A DNA stretch of 18,427 nucleotides, from positions 37,181-55,607 of the forward strand of contig DMMZ01000026.1 of NCBI GenBank assembly GCA_003452915.1, read 5' to 3'. Below are positions 1-6,419 of this stretch, piece after piece. The notes beneath the pieces are model-generated. The model saw only the letters and a program-made list of their open reading frames with translations, did no database searches and had not been told where the DNA came from. Origin of the DNA: Clostridiales bacterium (GTDB taxonomy: Bacteria > Bacillota > Clostridia > Oscillospirales > CAG-382). The position numbers were made by a program, and so were the translations under genes. How positions within the stretch are numbered: the first letter of the stretch is position 1; every line of letters starts with the position of its first letter.

Positions 1-100
1 TTCAAACACGGTTTTGTGCCTTTACTACAAAGAGGTGCAGTAATCCGGCTATCGCCGGAACGGCACAATTCCCACTGTCGGCATAAATGCCGAGGAAAGG
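1..100 (+). promoter_or_regulatory. Structured RNA leader, copy A (candidate riboswitch or cis-regulatory RNA)
   Basis: Seen: stem P1 pairs 14-20 with 62-68 (TTGTGCC/GGCACAA) and closes a tight three-way junction. P2 pairs 22-29 with 36-43 around the loop AAGAGG and carries one A.C mismatch. P3 pairs 44-49 with 54-59 around the loop TATC. A 9-nt linker contains TTCCC, then hairpin P4 pairs 78-83 with 88-93 around TAAA and ends directly at the SD-like GGAAAGG (94-100). TTCC (70-73 region) could also pair with GGAA of the SD, extending P4. A near-identical element lies on the other strand at 6403-6304 before icd, and the differences between copies preserve the stems. The element may begin before the window. 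Inferred: a translational switch for the ACT gene. It has no T-box, L-box, SAM or cobalamin signature that I recognise. Confidence 0.75.
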
Positions 101-113
101 AATGTATAAAATC

Positions 114-383
114 ATGAAAGCTGTTATAACCGTAACGGGCAAGGATAATGTAGGCATCATAGCTAAAGTTTCTACCTTTTGTTCTCAGTACGAAGCAAAT
201 ATACTGGATATTTCTCAGACTGTTTTACAGGATTACTTTGCCATGATGATGCTTGTTGATGTAAGCACACTCAGTCTTGAGTTTGGTGCTTTTACCGACA
301 AGCTTGATACACTTGGAAGTGCAAACAATCTAAAGATTCACACCATGCACGAGGATATATTCAATTCCATGCATAGGATATAA
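114..383 (+). CDS. ACT-domain protein, UPF0237 family
   Basis: A small cytosolic protein of 89 residues consisting of one ACT domain. The N-terminus MKAVITVTGKDNVGIIA gives the first beta strand and the glycine-containing turn that ACT domains use to bind small ligands, and the ISQTV segment follows near residue 33. Family knowledge: UPF0237 proteins resemble the ACT domains of GcvR-type regulators and are usually encoded beside a UPF0210 protein, as here; the ligand and function are unknown. I chose the ATG at 114 because family members start at MKA. The in-frame ATG at 102 has GAGG at 92-95 with 6-nt spacing and is a real alternative, adding MYKI. The gene follows the structured RNA leader immediately, so its translation is probably controlled by it. 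No terminator separates it from the next gene, so the two are probably co-transcribed. Confidence 0.9.
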   Translation: MKAVITVTGKDNVGIIAKVSTFCSQYEANILDISQTVLQDYFAMMMLVDVSTLSLEFGAFTDKLDTLGSANNLKIHTMHEDIFNSMHRI

Positions 384-404
384 AAGGATTATATTAGCGT
401 GAGA

Positions 405-482
405 AATGTAATAAATAGGGGTACGTTGGCGCGTTCCTCCACGAATTTTACATTACTATTAGTGCCCGGCAGGGCGTGGAGG
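405..482 (+). promoter_or_regulatory. Leader with SD-sequestering stem and competing fold, before the UPF0210 gene
   Basis: Seen: CCTCCACG at 436-443 is an exact 8-base complement of CGTGGAGG at 475-482, which contains the whole SD (GGAGG, 478-482) of the next gene. A competing arrangement uses the same left arm: CGTTGG (424-429) pairs with CCACG (439-443) with one bulged T, inside an outer stem AATGTAA (405-411)/TTACATT (448-454). A short GCCC/GGGC hairpin (464-467/472-475) also overlaps the SD stem. In one fold the SD is hidden and in the other it is free. Inferred: translational control of the downstream gene, either ligand-driven or coupled to ribosomes leaving the ACT gene. No second copy is available here to test covariation. 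Confidence 0.5.
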
Positions 483-487
483 TTAAT

Positions 488-1846
488 ATGTTAAATACTA
501 ATGATATACTTGAAACAATTGAGATGATTCAAACCGATCATCTTGATATACGAACCATAACTATGGGCATTTCACTGCTTGACTGTGCTTCTGCAAGCGG
601 AAAGACTTTTAGTGACCGCATTTACGACAAGATCACAAGAAAAGCAGAAAATCTTGTCAAAGTCGGTGAAGAGATTGAAAAGCAATACGGTATTCCTATA
701 ATAAACAAGCGTATCTCGGTTACACCGATATCGCTTGTTGGCGGTAACCTTAAATATGACGATTTTGTTCTGTCGGCAAAAACGCTTGACAGAGCTGCTG
801 CCGATACTGGTGTAAACTTTATCGGCGGTTTTTCCGCACTTGTACAAAAAGGCTCTACTCCTGCCGAAGACGCACTTATCGAATCTATTCCGGAAGCACT
901 TGCCGAAACAAAAATGGTCTGTTCCTCTGTTAATGTGGCTACCACAAAAGCAGGCATTAACATGGATGCTGTGAAAAAAATGGGACATATAATAAAAAAA
1001 GCAGCTTTACTTACCGCCGATAACGATTCCTTCGGCTGTGCGAAGCTGGTTGTTTTTGCAAACGCACCTGATGATAATCCTTTTATGGCCGGTGCTTTTC
1101 ATGGTGTTGGAGAGGGCGAATGTGTTATAAACGTGGGTGTTTCCGGTCCCGGTGTGGTTAGAAGTGCAATAGCTAAATACAAGGATGCCGATCTTGCAGA
1201 AATTTCCGAAATAATTAAAAAAACTGCTTTTAAGATAACCCGTGTCGGACAGCTTGTCGCCAGAGAAGCAAGTAAACGGCTTGGAGTTCCTTTTGGCATT
1301 GTCGACTTGTCACTTGCACCTACCCCTGCAATCGGTGATTCGGTTGCCCGAATTCTTGAAGAGATGGGACTTGAATGCTGCGGTGCTTACGGAACAACCG
1401 CCGCACTTGCTCTACTTAACGATGCGGTTAAAAAAGGCGGTGTAATGGCATCCTCTCATGTTGGTGGTTTGTCGGGTGCATTTATACCTGTTTCCGAAGA
1501 CGAAGGTATGATAAACGCTGTCAACAAAGGCTGCCTTACTCTTGAAAAGCTGGAGGCGATGACCGCGGTATGCTCTGTCGGTCTGGATATGATAGCCGTT
1601 CCCGGTGATACCGAGGCTGACGTAATTTCCGCTATGATTGCCGATGAAATCGCAATCGGAGTTGTTAATTTCAAGACAACCGCGGTAAGAGTTATCCCTG
1701 CTGTCGGCAAAAAGGTGGGCGATATGATTTGCTACGGCGGACTTTGGGGTGAAGCTCCGATTATGAAAATAAATAATTATTCTCCGTCTAAATTCATTAA
1801 CAGAGGCGGACGTATTCCTGCTCCTATTCAATCATTGAAAAATTAA
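488..1846 (+). CDS. UPF0210/DUF711 family protein (PFL-like fold)
   Basis: A cytosolic protein of 452 residues that matches the UPF0210 (DUF711) family over its full length. Recognised segments include the N-terminal ILETIEMIQTDHLDIRTITMGISLLDC, a glycine-rich middle (GVGEGECVINVGVSGPGVV), the late block GGVMASSHVGGLSGAFIPVSED, and the C-terminal NRGGRIPAPIQSLKN. Family knowledge: a solved pneumococcal member resembles glycyl-radical-enzyme barrels, but no reaction has been assigned. I see no clear glycyl-radical motif and would not call it a formate lyase. Start: ATG 488 has GGAGG at 478-482 with 5-nt spacing; an upstream in-frame GTG at 476 overlaps that SD and is unlikely. It is paired with the ACT gene, as in many Firmicutes, so the ACT protein probably senses a metabolite for it. 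Confidence 0.9.
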   Translation: MLNTNDILETIEMIQTDHLDIRTITMGISLLDCASASGKTFSDRIYDKITRKAENLVKVGEEIEKQYGIPIINKRISVTPISLVGGNLKYDDFVLSAKTLDRAAADTGVNFIGGFSALVQKGSTPAEDALIESIPEALAETKMVCSSVNVATTKAGINMDAVKKMGHIIKKAALLTADNDSFGCAKLVVFANAPDDNPFMAGAFHGVGEGECVINVGVSGPGVVRSAIAKYKDADLAEISEIIKKTAFKITRVGQLVAREASKRLGVPFGIVDLSLAPTPAIGDSVARILEEMGLECCGAYGTTAALALLNDAVKKGGVMASSHVGGLSGAFIPVSEDEGMINAVNKGCLTLEKLEAMTAVCSVGLDMIAVPGDTEADVISAMIADEIAIGVVNFKTTAVRVIPAVGKKVGDMICYGGLWGEAPIMKINNYSPSKFINRGGRIPAPIQSLKN

Positions 1847-1871
1847 AGAATTCAAGCCCTAAAAATGTTTT

Positions 1872-1911
1872 CGGCAGCAAGGGGTTTTCTTTTCCCTGTT
1901 GCCGATTTTTG
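1872..1911 (+). terminator. Rho-independent terminator after the ACT/UPF0210 pair
   Basis: An imperfect stem has CGGCAGCAAGGG on the left and CCCTGTTGCCG on the right, with a T-rich loop, followed by ATTTTTG. It lies 25 nt after the UPF0210 stop and ends only 15 nt before the MATE start codon. The MATE transcript must therefore either start within this stretch or come from read-through. Confidence 0.75.
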
Positions 1912-1926
1912 TATAAGGTGAATTAT

Positions 1927-3291
1927 ATGTTTTTAAAAAATATGCTTTCGGACAAGCTGTTCTGGAAATCTACACTTCTTATGGCTCTTCCGATAGCATT
2001 TCAAAACTTAATATCCAGCTCTTTTTCTTTTGTAGATTTACTTATGATAGGCAGTCTGGGCGATGATACAATCGCCGCTATAGGTTTAGCCGGTCAGATA
2101 TCCTTTTTACAGAACATTTTTCTGTTCGGTATCTGCTCAGGTGGAATGGTATTCATTTCACAATACTGGGGTGCAGGAAATATCTCAGGTATTAAGCGTA
2201 CCTATGGAATTATAATGACAAACTGCATTACGGTAGGTTTATTGTTTTTTACGCTATCTTTTTTCGCTCCAAGAATGTGTATGAGCTTTTATACCGATGA
2301 TAAAGCTGTTATTGAAATAGGTGCAAAATATCTGAAATATGTTTCTTTCTCCTATCTGGGAAGCTCGTTTATCATGGGATTTTCTTATGTTCTAAGAGCA
2401 ACCGAAAGAGTTTGGATTCCCCTGTTTACCAACATTTTTGCTGTAATTACAAATGTCTTCTTAAACTATGTGTTTATTTTCGGTAAGCTTGGCTTTCCGC
2501 AAATGGGTGTAAAGGGTGCTGCAATAGCAACAGTCGCAGCAGCTTTTTTAAATCCAATATTGATACTCTTGTTTTCATATTTTAAAAAATCGATTTTAAT
2601 TTCACCCATTAAAGAAATTTTCTCGTTTAACTGGATTAGCTTAAAAGGTTATTATTTAATAGCCTTACCTGTATTTTTAAACGAAATGTTTTGGGCATTA
2701 GGAATGACAATGTACAATGCGATTTACGGACGTATGGAAAATTACGCTGCGCTGACTATTTCCAAAACAGTCGAAAGTCTTGTCTTTGTATTATTTATAG
2801 GTCTTTGTAACGCGTGTGCAGTATTGATAGGTAAATATATAGGTCTGAATAAAATATATGAAGCTAAGGAATATGCAAAGCGTTTTATAATTCTCGTGCC
2901 ATTTTTAGGCTTGGTTGCAGGTGGTTTGGTCATTTTATTAAGAGGTAATATTCTAAGCTTTTTCTCTACAAGCGAAGCAGTACATAATTTAGCTTATTCA
3001 CTTTTATTGGTTTTCGGTTTACAGGTTGGTTTAAGAAACATACCCTATATCTGCATAGTCGGAATATTCCGTGCAGGCGGTGATACAAAAACAGGAATGT
3101 ATTACGACCTTATCTGCCTTTGGTTGATCGGATTACCGATAACTTTTCTTTGCGGTGTTATATTCAAACTTGATTTTATTTTGGTTTATATACTAATGCT
3201 GTTCAGCGAGGATATTGTAAAAGCCTTTTTGTGTATTAGGTTTTTTGTAAAAATGAAATGGATAAAGCCTGTTGAGCGAAGAAATGAATAA
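1927..3291 (+). CDS. MATE family multidrug/cation efflux transporter
   Basis: An inner-membrane antiporter of 454 residues, the normal length for MATE proteins, with about 12 hydrophobic segments in two six-helix halves. The first helix region has ALPIAFQNLISSSFSFVDLLMIGSLGD, the classic MATE entry motif (P-x-x-x-x-x...D-x-x-x-G-LG). Later, KGAAIATVAAAF ends the first half, and VGIFRAGGDTKTGMYYDL is the second-half equivalent. Family knowledge: MATE proteins export drugs or metabolites using a Na+ or H+ gradient; the substrate cannot be read from sequence. I chose ATG 1927 because AAGGTG (1915-1920) sits 6 nt upstream. The upstream in-frame TTG at 1909 lies inside the preceding terminator. 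The gene is monocistronic, with a terminator hairpin 6 nt after its stop. Its AT content is slightly higher than that of the preceding gene. Confidence 0.95.
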   Translation: MFLKNMLSDKLFWKSTLLMALPIAFQNLISSSFSFVDLLMIGSLGDDTIAAIGLAGQISFLQNIFLFGICSGGMVFISQYWGAGNISGIKRTYGIIMTNCITVGLLFFTLSFFAPRMCMSFYTDDKAVIEIGAKYLKYVSFSYLGSSFIMGFSYVLRATERVWIPLFTNIFAVITNVFLNYVFIFGKLGFPQMGVKGAAIATVAAAFLNPILILLFSYFKKSILISPIKEIFSFNWISLKGYYLIALPVFLNEMFWALGMTMYNAIYGRMENYAALTISKTVESLVFVLFIGLCNACAVLIGKYIGLNKIYEAKEYAKRFIILVPFLGLVAGGLVILLRGNILSFFSTSEAVHNLAYSLLLVFGLQVGLRNIPYICIVGIFRAGGDTKTGMYYDLICLWLIGLPITFLCGVIFKLDFILVYILMLFSEDIVKAFLCIRFFVKMKWIKPVERRNE

Positions 3292-3297
3292 AAAAAG

Positions 3298-3329
3298 ATC
3301 GGGAGCTTTGTAAATAAACAGCTCCCGAT
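3298..3329. terminator. Two-way terminator between MATE and the transglutaminase gene
   Basis: A perfect 10-bp stem (ATCGGGAGCT/AGCTCCCGAT) with a 12-nt AT-rich loop. Read on the minus strand it is followed by a run of seven T within two bases, so it is a strong terminator for the gene at 4950-3346. Read on the plus strand the tail is TATATATT, so it is weaker for the MATE gene. The two genes converge on it. Confidence 0.88.
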
Positions 3330-3345
3330 TATATATTATAATTTA

Positions 3346-4950
3346 TTACGTCGTATAAATATTATAAGTACCTAAGAAATGACGTTTGATTTTAAGATAA
3401 TCCAAGGATGTCGGTTTATTCGCTCCACCGATACAAGCAGCTTTAAGCTGTGTTTCAGTAAGTGCAAGAGTGCCTAGGAATGCTCTCTTTATCATCAGGT
3501 AATCTTTGGAAGAAATTGTGCCGCTACCATCAACGTCACCTAAAATAACTATAGTATAGGTAATAGAACCAACGTCAACGACAGCACCGGTTCCAACAGT
3601 GTCATCATCCTCCAGTATTTTTCCTGTCGAGGATTTTACTGAAATATCACCGTCAAATTCACTTGTAAGAGATAATAAAGTTACTTTATCCGAAAGTCCT
3701 AGTAACAAACCACTGTTAATTATTAGTTCACTGCCTGTAACAAGTTCTGCGTCACCACTAGGTAAAACAAGCTTGGGTATAACTTCGCTTTCTAGTACCT
3801 CCCCGCATACAGTACATTTTTTTACCTTAAGACCATCCTCGGTATAAGTCGGTTCAAGTGTAACTTCCCATTCTCCGGGCGTATGTCCGTTTTCGCAAGG
3901 GTCAACAATCGGCTGCTCATATTTAGTGCTATTTAAAACAGGATATACAAATTCCATTGATGAACCTGATGAGAAAGTACCATCTTCAATATGTGACTGT
4001 GAAAAGGTCTTTGTACCAAAGTAAGTTGCAACAGTATCGGCACCTGCAAGGAAATAGTCATATCGAATAATGCTTTGATCATCCCATGTTACATCTATAC
4101 CATACCACTTGCCGTTTTCCATCTGTACATAGTTCCACATATGTGCTTCAGTTTTGGAACTTGTAACTCCATCACCAATTATTAATGTACAGGGAACATT
4201 AAATCTGTCACATAAAAGTTTGAATGCTTCGGCATATCCTTCGCAGACTGCTCTTCCTGTCACTAACGCACCATATGGCTCATGTGCATATACAGCGTTT
4301 AAATCATAAACTACAGTGCTGCACAGATAATCATGTATATCTTTTAAAATATCATACCTTGATGTCGAATTGGTTTCAAAAGAAGCAACTTCATTAGTAA
4401 CAGAATTTACAAAAGTTGAAGTATTTGGTGTGTATTTATCAGCTACCGCTGCGTAAAATAAAATTTGTGTGACTTCCCAGTGCCATTTACCTGAATAAAA
4501 GCTTCCCGAATAGTTTACTGAATATGTTGTTGAACCTGCTCCACCGCTTAAATTAAGCCAGAAAATAATCGGGTAGTCTTTTAAAAAAGCGTTAAGTGCC
4601 GGTTGTATTATATTCGTAACCTTGTTCATCATTTCATAAGTTTCGGTACTGGTTGGACTATTTGTTTGACTTGTAAAAGTTATCGGAGTAATTAAATCGA
4701 TTGTGACCGTAGTATCACTCTTTGGCAGTCCTATCAGAACATTATAAGCATTTTTCTGCTCTGCATTTAATTGGTTATAATATGATTCATTATAAACATC
4801 AGCAGTGCTTCCGTAATATGTATCAAATCCATCAATCGGAACAGCAATACTACCTTCTGCCGTAATAGGACTTAGTGCTGATATTCCAACTGACATCGCC
4901 GAAAAGATCAGACAAAATAAAAGTAAAAATAACAAAATTCTCTTTTTCAT
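3346..4950 (-). CDS. Secreted transglutaminase-like protein with dockerin-like C-terminus
   Basis: A protein of 534 residues. Residues 1-26 form a signal peptide (KKR, hydrophobic core, then SALS). A transglutaminase-like cysteine protease fold spans roughly 195-300, with a complete triad: C236 in GRAVCEGYA, H270 in EAHMWNY and D286 in GIDVTWDD. Residues 352-394 form a CxxC-type module (C352, H356, C379, C382) common in extracellular proteins of gut Clostridia. A short beta module ending in GSITYTIVIL leads into a dockerin-like domain at 470-530. Its first EF-hand repeat keeps D472, D474, S476, T478 and D483; the second keeps only D517 and the KIKRHFLGT helix. Family knowledge suggests a secreted peptidase or cross-linking enzyme acting on surface proteins; the substrate is unknown. 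The start is supported by GGAGGTG 10 nt upstream. It has its own promoter and terminator and stands alone. Confidence 0.9.
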   Translation of the reverse strand: MKKRILLFLLLFCLIFSAMSVGISALSPITAEGSIAVPIDGFDTYYGSTADVYNESYYNQLNAEQKNAYNVLIGLPKSDTTVTIDLITPITFTSQTNSPTSTETYEMMNKVTNIIQPALNAFLKDYPIIFWLNLSGGAGSTTYSVNYSGSFYSGKWHWEVTQILFYAAVADKYTPNTSTFVNSVTNEVASFETNSTSRYDILKDIHDYLCSTVVYDLNAVYAHEPYGALVTGRAVCEGYAEAFKLLCDRFNVPCTLIIGDGVTSSKTEAHMWNYVQMENGKWYGIDVTWDDQSIIRYDYFLAGADTVATYFGTKTFSQSHIEDGTFSSGSSMEFVYPVLNSTKYEQPIVDPCENGHTPGEWEVTLEPTYTEDGLKVKKCTVCGEVLESEVIPKLVLPSGDAELVTGSELIINSGLLLGLSDKVTLLSLTSEFDGDISVKSSTGKILEDDDTVGTGAVVDVGSITYTIVILGDVDGSGTISSKDYLMIKRAFLGTLALTETQLKAACIGGANKPTSLDYLKIKRHFLGTYNIYTT

Positions 4951-5017
4951 TCCAACTACACCTCCAAAAAATATATCGACATATACCTATAAAAATCAAA
5001 TAAAAATCTTTAACTAA

Positions 5018-5046
5018 ATAATAGCACAATAGTATATTATATTCAA
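5018..5046 (-). promoter_or_regulatory. Candidate sigma-A promoter of the transglutaminase-like gene
   Basis: On the minus strand TTGAAT (5046-5041), a 17-nt spacer and TATTAT (5023-5018) lie just after the icd terminator. They would give a leader of about 60 nt to the start at 4950. The -35 box matches consensus at 4 of 6 positions and the -10 box at 5 of 6. The region is very AT-rich, so chance matches are possible. Confidence 0.45.
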
Positions 5047-5057
5047 TATAAAAATAT

Positions 5058-5084
5058 AAGTACCCAAATTATTCCTGGGTACTT
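5058..5084 (-). terminator. Rho-independent terminator of the gltA-acn-icd operon
   Basis: On the minus strand a 9-bp stem AAGTACCCA/TGGGTACTT with a 9-nt loop starts 9 nt after the icd stop and is followed by ATATTTTTATATT. The tail is interrupted but T-rich. Confidence 0.8.
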
Positions 5085-5092
5085 TTTAATAT

Positions 5093-6289
5093 TTATATTC
5101 TAGCAGCAATCTCTGTTAAAAACTCAATCGTGTTAACCGACTTTTTATACGGTAGGTCAGACAATATAAACATATCGTTTGTCATAACGCCTTCTTCAAT
5201 GGTACTTATACATACTTTTTCAAGCCTGTTGGCAAAATCTACCAAGTCGTTCAATCCGTCAAGCTCACCTCTCTTGCGGAGAGCTCCTGTCCATGCAAAA
5301 ATTGTCGCTACCGAGTTTGTTGAGGTCTGTTCACCCTTCAGGTGTTTATAATAATGACGGGTAACAGTTCCGTGTGCTGCCTCATACTCGTAAATTCCCT
5401 CGGGTGAAACCAATACGCTGGTCATAAGTCCGAGCGAACCGAATGCGGTTGCAACCATATCGGACATAACATCGCCGTCGTAATTCTTGCAAGCCCAGAT
5501 AAATCCGCCTTCAGAACGCATTACTCTGGCTACTACATCGTCAATAAGGGTATAGAAATATTCAATACCGGTTTTTTTAAAGTTCTCTTTATATTCGGCT
5601 TCATATATATCTGCAAAAATATCTTTAAAGCGGTGATCGTACACCTTGGAAATGGTATCCTTTGTAGCAAACCATATATCCTGCTTAAGGTCAAGTGCAA
5701 AGTTAAAACAAGAACGGGCAAAGCTCTCTATACTCTTGTCAATATTATGTGTTCCTTGTACAATACCTGCTGTTTTAAAATCGTGAATAAGCGTTTTAGT
5801 CTGGTTTCCATCCTTGTCGGTAACAAGAATCTCGGCTTTTGCACCGTCCGGCACTCTGACCTCAACGCCCTTGTAAACATCACCATATGCGTGTCTTGCA
5901 ATCGATATCGGTGCTTTCCAGGCAGGTACATAAGGTGTAATACCTTTTACAACAATAGGTGTGCGGAAAACTGTTCCGTCAAGGATTGCACGGATTGTTC
6001 CATTTGGGCTTTTCCACATCTGCTTAAGATTATATTCCTTAACTCTGTCTGTATTTGGTGTGATGGTTGCGCATTTTACAGCAACACCAAGCCTTTTTGT
6101 TGCGTTTGCGGAATCTATTGTAATCTGATCGTCTGTTTTATTACGCTTTATAAGACCGAGGTCGTAATATTCCGACTTTAAGTCCACATACGGCAGAATA
6201 AGAATGTTCTTTATCTCCTGCCATATTACTCTTGTCATCTCATCGCCGTCCATCTCGACAAGCGGTGTGGTCATATTTATTTTAGTCAT
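5093..6289 (-). CDS. icd: NADP-dependent isocitrate dehydrogenase (eukaryote-like, homodimeric type)
   Basis: Oxidatively decarboxylates isocitrate to 2-oxoglutarate with NADP+ (EC 1.1.1.42) in the cytosol. At 398 residues it matches the IDH1/IDH2-like type II family, not E. coli Icd. Substrate-binding segments KSPNGTIR (93-100) and R109 are present, K210 lies in FATKDTI, and the metal-binding aspartates are in KNYDGDVMSD (D273, D277). HGTVTRHY (306-313) carries R311 and H312, the residues that favour NADP over NAD. The start at 6289 has AAAGGG 8 nt upstream. It is the third gene of the gltA-acn-icd operon but is set apart from acn by the structured RNA element at 6403-6304, so it probably has its own translational or attenuation control. 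A terminator follows. In anaerobic Clostridia this branch typically supplies 2-oxoglutarate for glutamate. Confidence 0.96.
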   Translation of the reverse strand: MTKINMTTPLVEMDGDEMTRVIWQEIKNILILPYVDLKSEYYDLGLIKRNKTDDQITIDSANATKRLGVAVKCATITPNTDRVKEYNLKQMWKSPNGTIRAILDGTVFRTPIVVKGITPYVPAWKAPISIARHAYGDVYKGVEVRVPDGAKAEILVTDKDGNQTKTLIHDFKTAGIVQGTHNIDKSIESFARSCFNFALDLKQDIWFATKDTISKVYDHRFKDIFADIYEAEYKENFKKTGIEYFYTLIDDVVARVMRSEGGFIWACKNYDGDVMSDMVATAFGSLGLMTSVLVSPEGIYEYEAAHGTVTRHYYKHLKGEQTSTNSVATIFAWTGALRKRGELDGLNDLVDFANRLEKVCISTIEEGVMTNDMFILSDLPYKKSVNTIEFLTEIAARI

Positions 6290-6303
6290 TATTAAAACCC
6301 TTT

Positions 6304-6403
6304 CTTTCCTCGGCGGTTTACCGCCGAAAGCGGGAATTGTGCCGTTCCGGCGATAACCGGATTAATGCACCTCTTGCATTAAAGGCACAAAACCGTGTTT
6401 GAA
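6304..6403 (-). promoter_or_regulatory. Structured RNA leader, copy B, inside the operon before icd
   Basis: Read on the minus strand: P1 pairs 6390-6384 with 6343-6337. P2 pairs 6382-6375 with 6369-6362 as a perfect 8-bp stem around AGAGG. P3 spans 6361-6346 with loop TATC and one G.T pair. P4 pairs 6327-6321 with 6316-6310 around TAAA, followed by GGAAAG. Compared with copy A, C25-G40 becomes A-T, A27.C38 becomes G-C, C49-G54 becomes T.G, A83-T88 becomes G-C, and P4 gains one extra G-C pair. The whole 118-nt acn-icd gap is taken up by this element, so it regulates only icd within the operon. There is no T-run after P4, which points to control of translation rather than termination. Confidence 0.78.
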
Positions 6404-6419
6404 AGATTTATCTTTCAAA
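6398..6419 (-). other. Perfect hairpin over the acn stop codon
   Basis: A 9-bp stem TTTGAAAGA/TCTTTCAAA with loop TAAA. The loop holds the acn stop codon (TAA, 6410-6408). Its right arm is the first six bases of structured RNA copy B, so the hairpin forms only when no ribosome is terminating acn and could compete with the 5' end of the element. It has no T-run and is not a terminator. It could protect the 3' end of acn or couple acn translation to the fold of the icd leader. Confidence 0.55.

Noticed and set aside
1..100. The repeated element as an insertion sequence fragment or MITE
   Set aside because: There are no terminal inverted repeats or target-site duplications; both copies sit just before a start codon in the same orientation relative to the gene and preserve base pairs instead of sequence.
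572..988. Minus-strand open frame opposite the UPF0210 gene
   Set aside because: Antisense to a well-conserved gene, with low-complexity, Cys/Phe-rich translation.
5633..6181. Plus-strand open frame of 182 codons opposite icd
   Set aside because: It is a shadow of icd codon usage; the product is cysteine-rich with no family resemblance and no separate promoter or SD of note.
6362..6379. Five-codon upstream reading frame (ATG CAA GAG GTG CAT TAA) in P2 of copy B
   Set aside because: Copy A has no ATG there, so the frame is not conserved, while the stem is.
6304..6403. T-box, glycine, THF, ZTP, SAM or cobalamin riboswitch as the identity of the repeated leader
   Set aside because: None of the hallmark conserved strings of these classes that I know are present, and the three-way junction plus SD-adjacent P4 layout does not match them.
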